From contig JADDPR010000337.1 in NCBI GenBank assembly GCA_016781775.1, forward strand, positions 1 to 13,916: a stretch of DNA of 13,916 nt. Reading direction: 5' to 3'. Positions 13,721-13,916 of the stretch are shown in pieces (position 1 is the stretch's first letter; each line of letters starts with the position of its first letter). Source of the stretch: Rubrobacter sp. Lineage in GTDB: Bacteria; Actinomycetota; Rubrobacteria; Rubrobacterales; Rubrobacteraceae. The position numbers were made by a program, and so were the translations under genes. Under the pieces are notes generated by a model that ran no database searches, was not told the origin of the DNA, and was given only the letters and a program-made list of their open reading frames with translations.

Positions 13721-13916
13721 CTAGCTCCGGCTCGAATCCAGGAGCAGGGAGTCCGGGCGGCGTCTTGCCTTCTCGGCGATGCCGGAGACGCGGTTTGCGA
13801 CGAAGGCCACGGCGGCGTCGGAGGTCGCCTCTATGGAGAGGTTCTCTATCGTGTAGGTGCCGGCGTGGGCGGCGCTCTCCTTGATGTAGTCGTGGATCTT
13901 GCGTATCTGCTCGAAG
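13721..13916 (-). CDS. C-terminal end of a partial gene, perhaps P-loop kinase-like
   Basis: A minus-strand frame is open from the right edge to a TAG at 13723-13721 and encodes the last 64 residues of a protein. It reads 'FEQIRKIHDYIKESAAHAG', then 'YTIENLSIEATSDAAVAFVA', and a basic tail. The pattern 'IRxIxDYIxExAxxxGxxxIEN' recalls the C-terminus of 2-phosphoglycerate-kinase-like P-loop proteins, but the P-loop itself lies outside the window. The frame is the only sensible one in this stretch. The family assignment is a guess. Confidence 0.6.
   Translation of the reverse strand, partial: FEQIRKIHDYIKESAAHAGTYTIENLSIEATSDAAVAFVANRVSGIAEKARRRPDSLLLDSSRS

Overview
The window is a high-GC bacterial chromosome segment, most consistent with an actinobacterium. 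The gene order dnaK-grpE-dnaJ-hspR with a MerR-type HspR is the classical actinobacterial heat-shock operon. The style of the proteins and the nearly perfect sigma-A-like promoters suggest a deep-branching lineage such as Rubrobacter, but the genus is an inference from pattern, not a search result. I see no mobile elements, CRISPR arrays, tRNAs or rRNAs.

Layout, left to right. Positions 1-481 hold no gene I can support. A coiled-coil DivIVA/ATP-synthase-B-like protein lies on the minus strand (482-1051). A gap of about 900 bp follows (1052-1958), with no credible gene but with an AT-rich stretch, a candidate promoter and a perfect short palindrome. Then comes a minus-strand operon read from right to left: dnaK (6664-4766), grpE, dnaJ, hspR, and last a small zinc-finger/four-TM membrane protein (2450-1959). 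Its promoter is legible: TTGAAT-N17-TATACT, overlapped by a degenerate HAIR-like HspR site. A strong GC hairpin sits between dnaK and grpE.

Divergent from dnaK, sharing a 157-bp intergenic region, is a plus-strand four-gene operon (6822-11247): an OmpR-type response regulator, a PAS-containing membrane histidine kinase, a beta-propeller lipoprotein and a signal-anchored extracytoplasmic beta-sandwich-like protein. The last three genes are joined by short overlaps. The arrangement recalls mtrA-mtrB-lpqB of Actinobacteria and, in domain architecture, the WalRK/PhoPR type. It is the most interesting candidate system here: a two-component pair with two dedicated cell-surface partners.

Convergent with it, one base away, is a minus-strand pair: a YtxH-like membrane-anchored protein and a GNAT acetyltransferase (12368-11249), overlapping by 8 nt. 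Divergent from these is a Gfo/Idh/MocA-family oxidoreductase (12673-13680), preceded by a 36-codon ORF with a good ribosome binding site. The window ends inside the 3' part of a further minus-strand gene, which weakly resembles the C-terminus of 2-phosphoglycerate-kinase-like P-loop proteins.

TTG appears to be the start codon of several genes (grpE, the zinc-finger protein, the response regulator, the oxidoreductase), so start calls that rely only on ATG would go wrong here.
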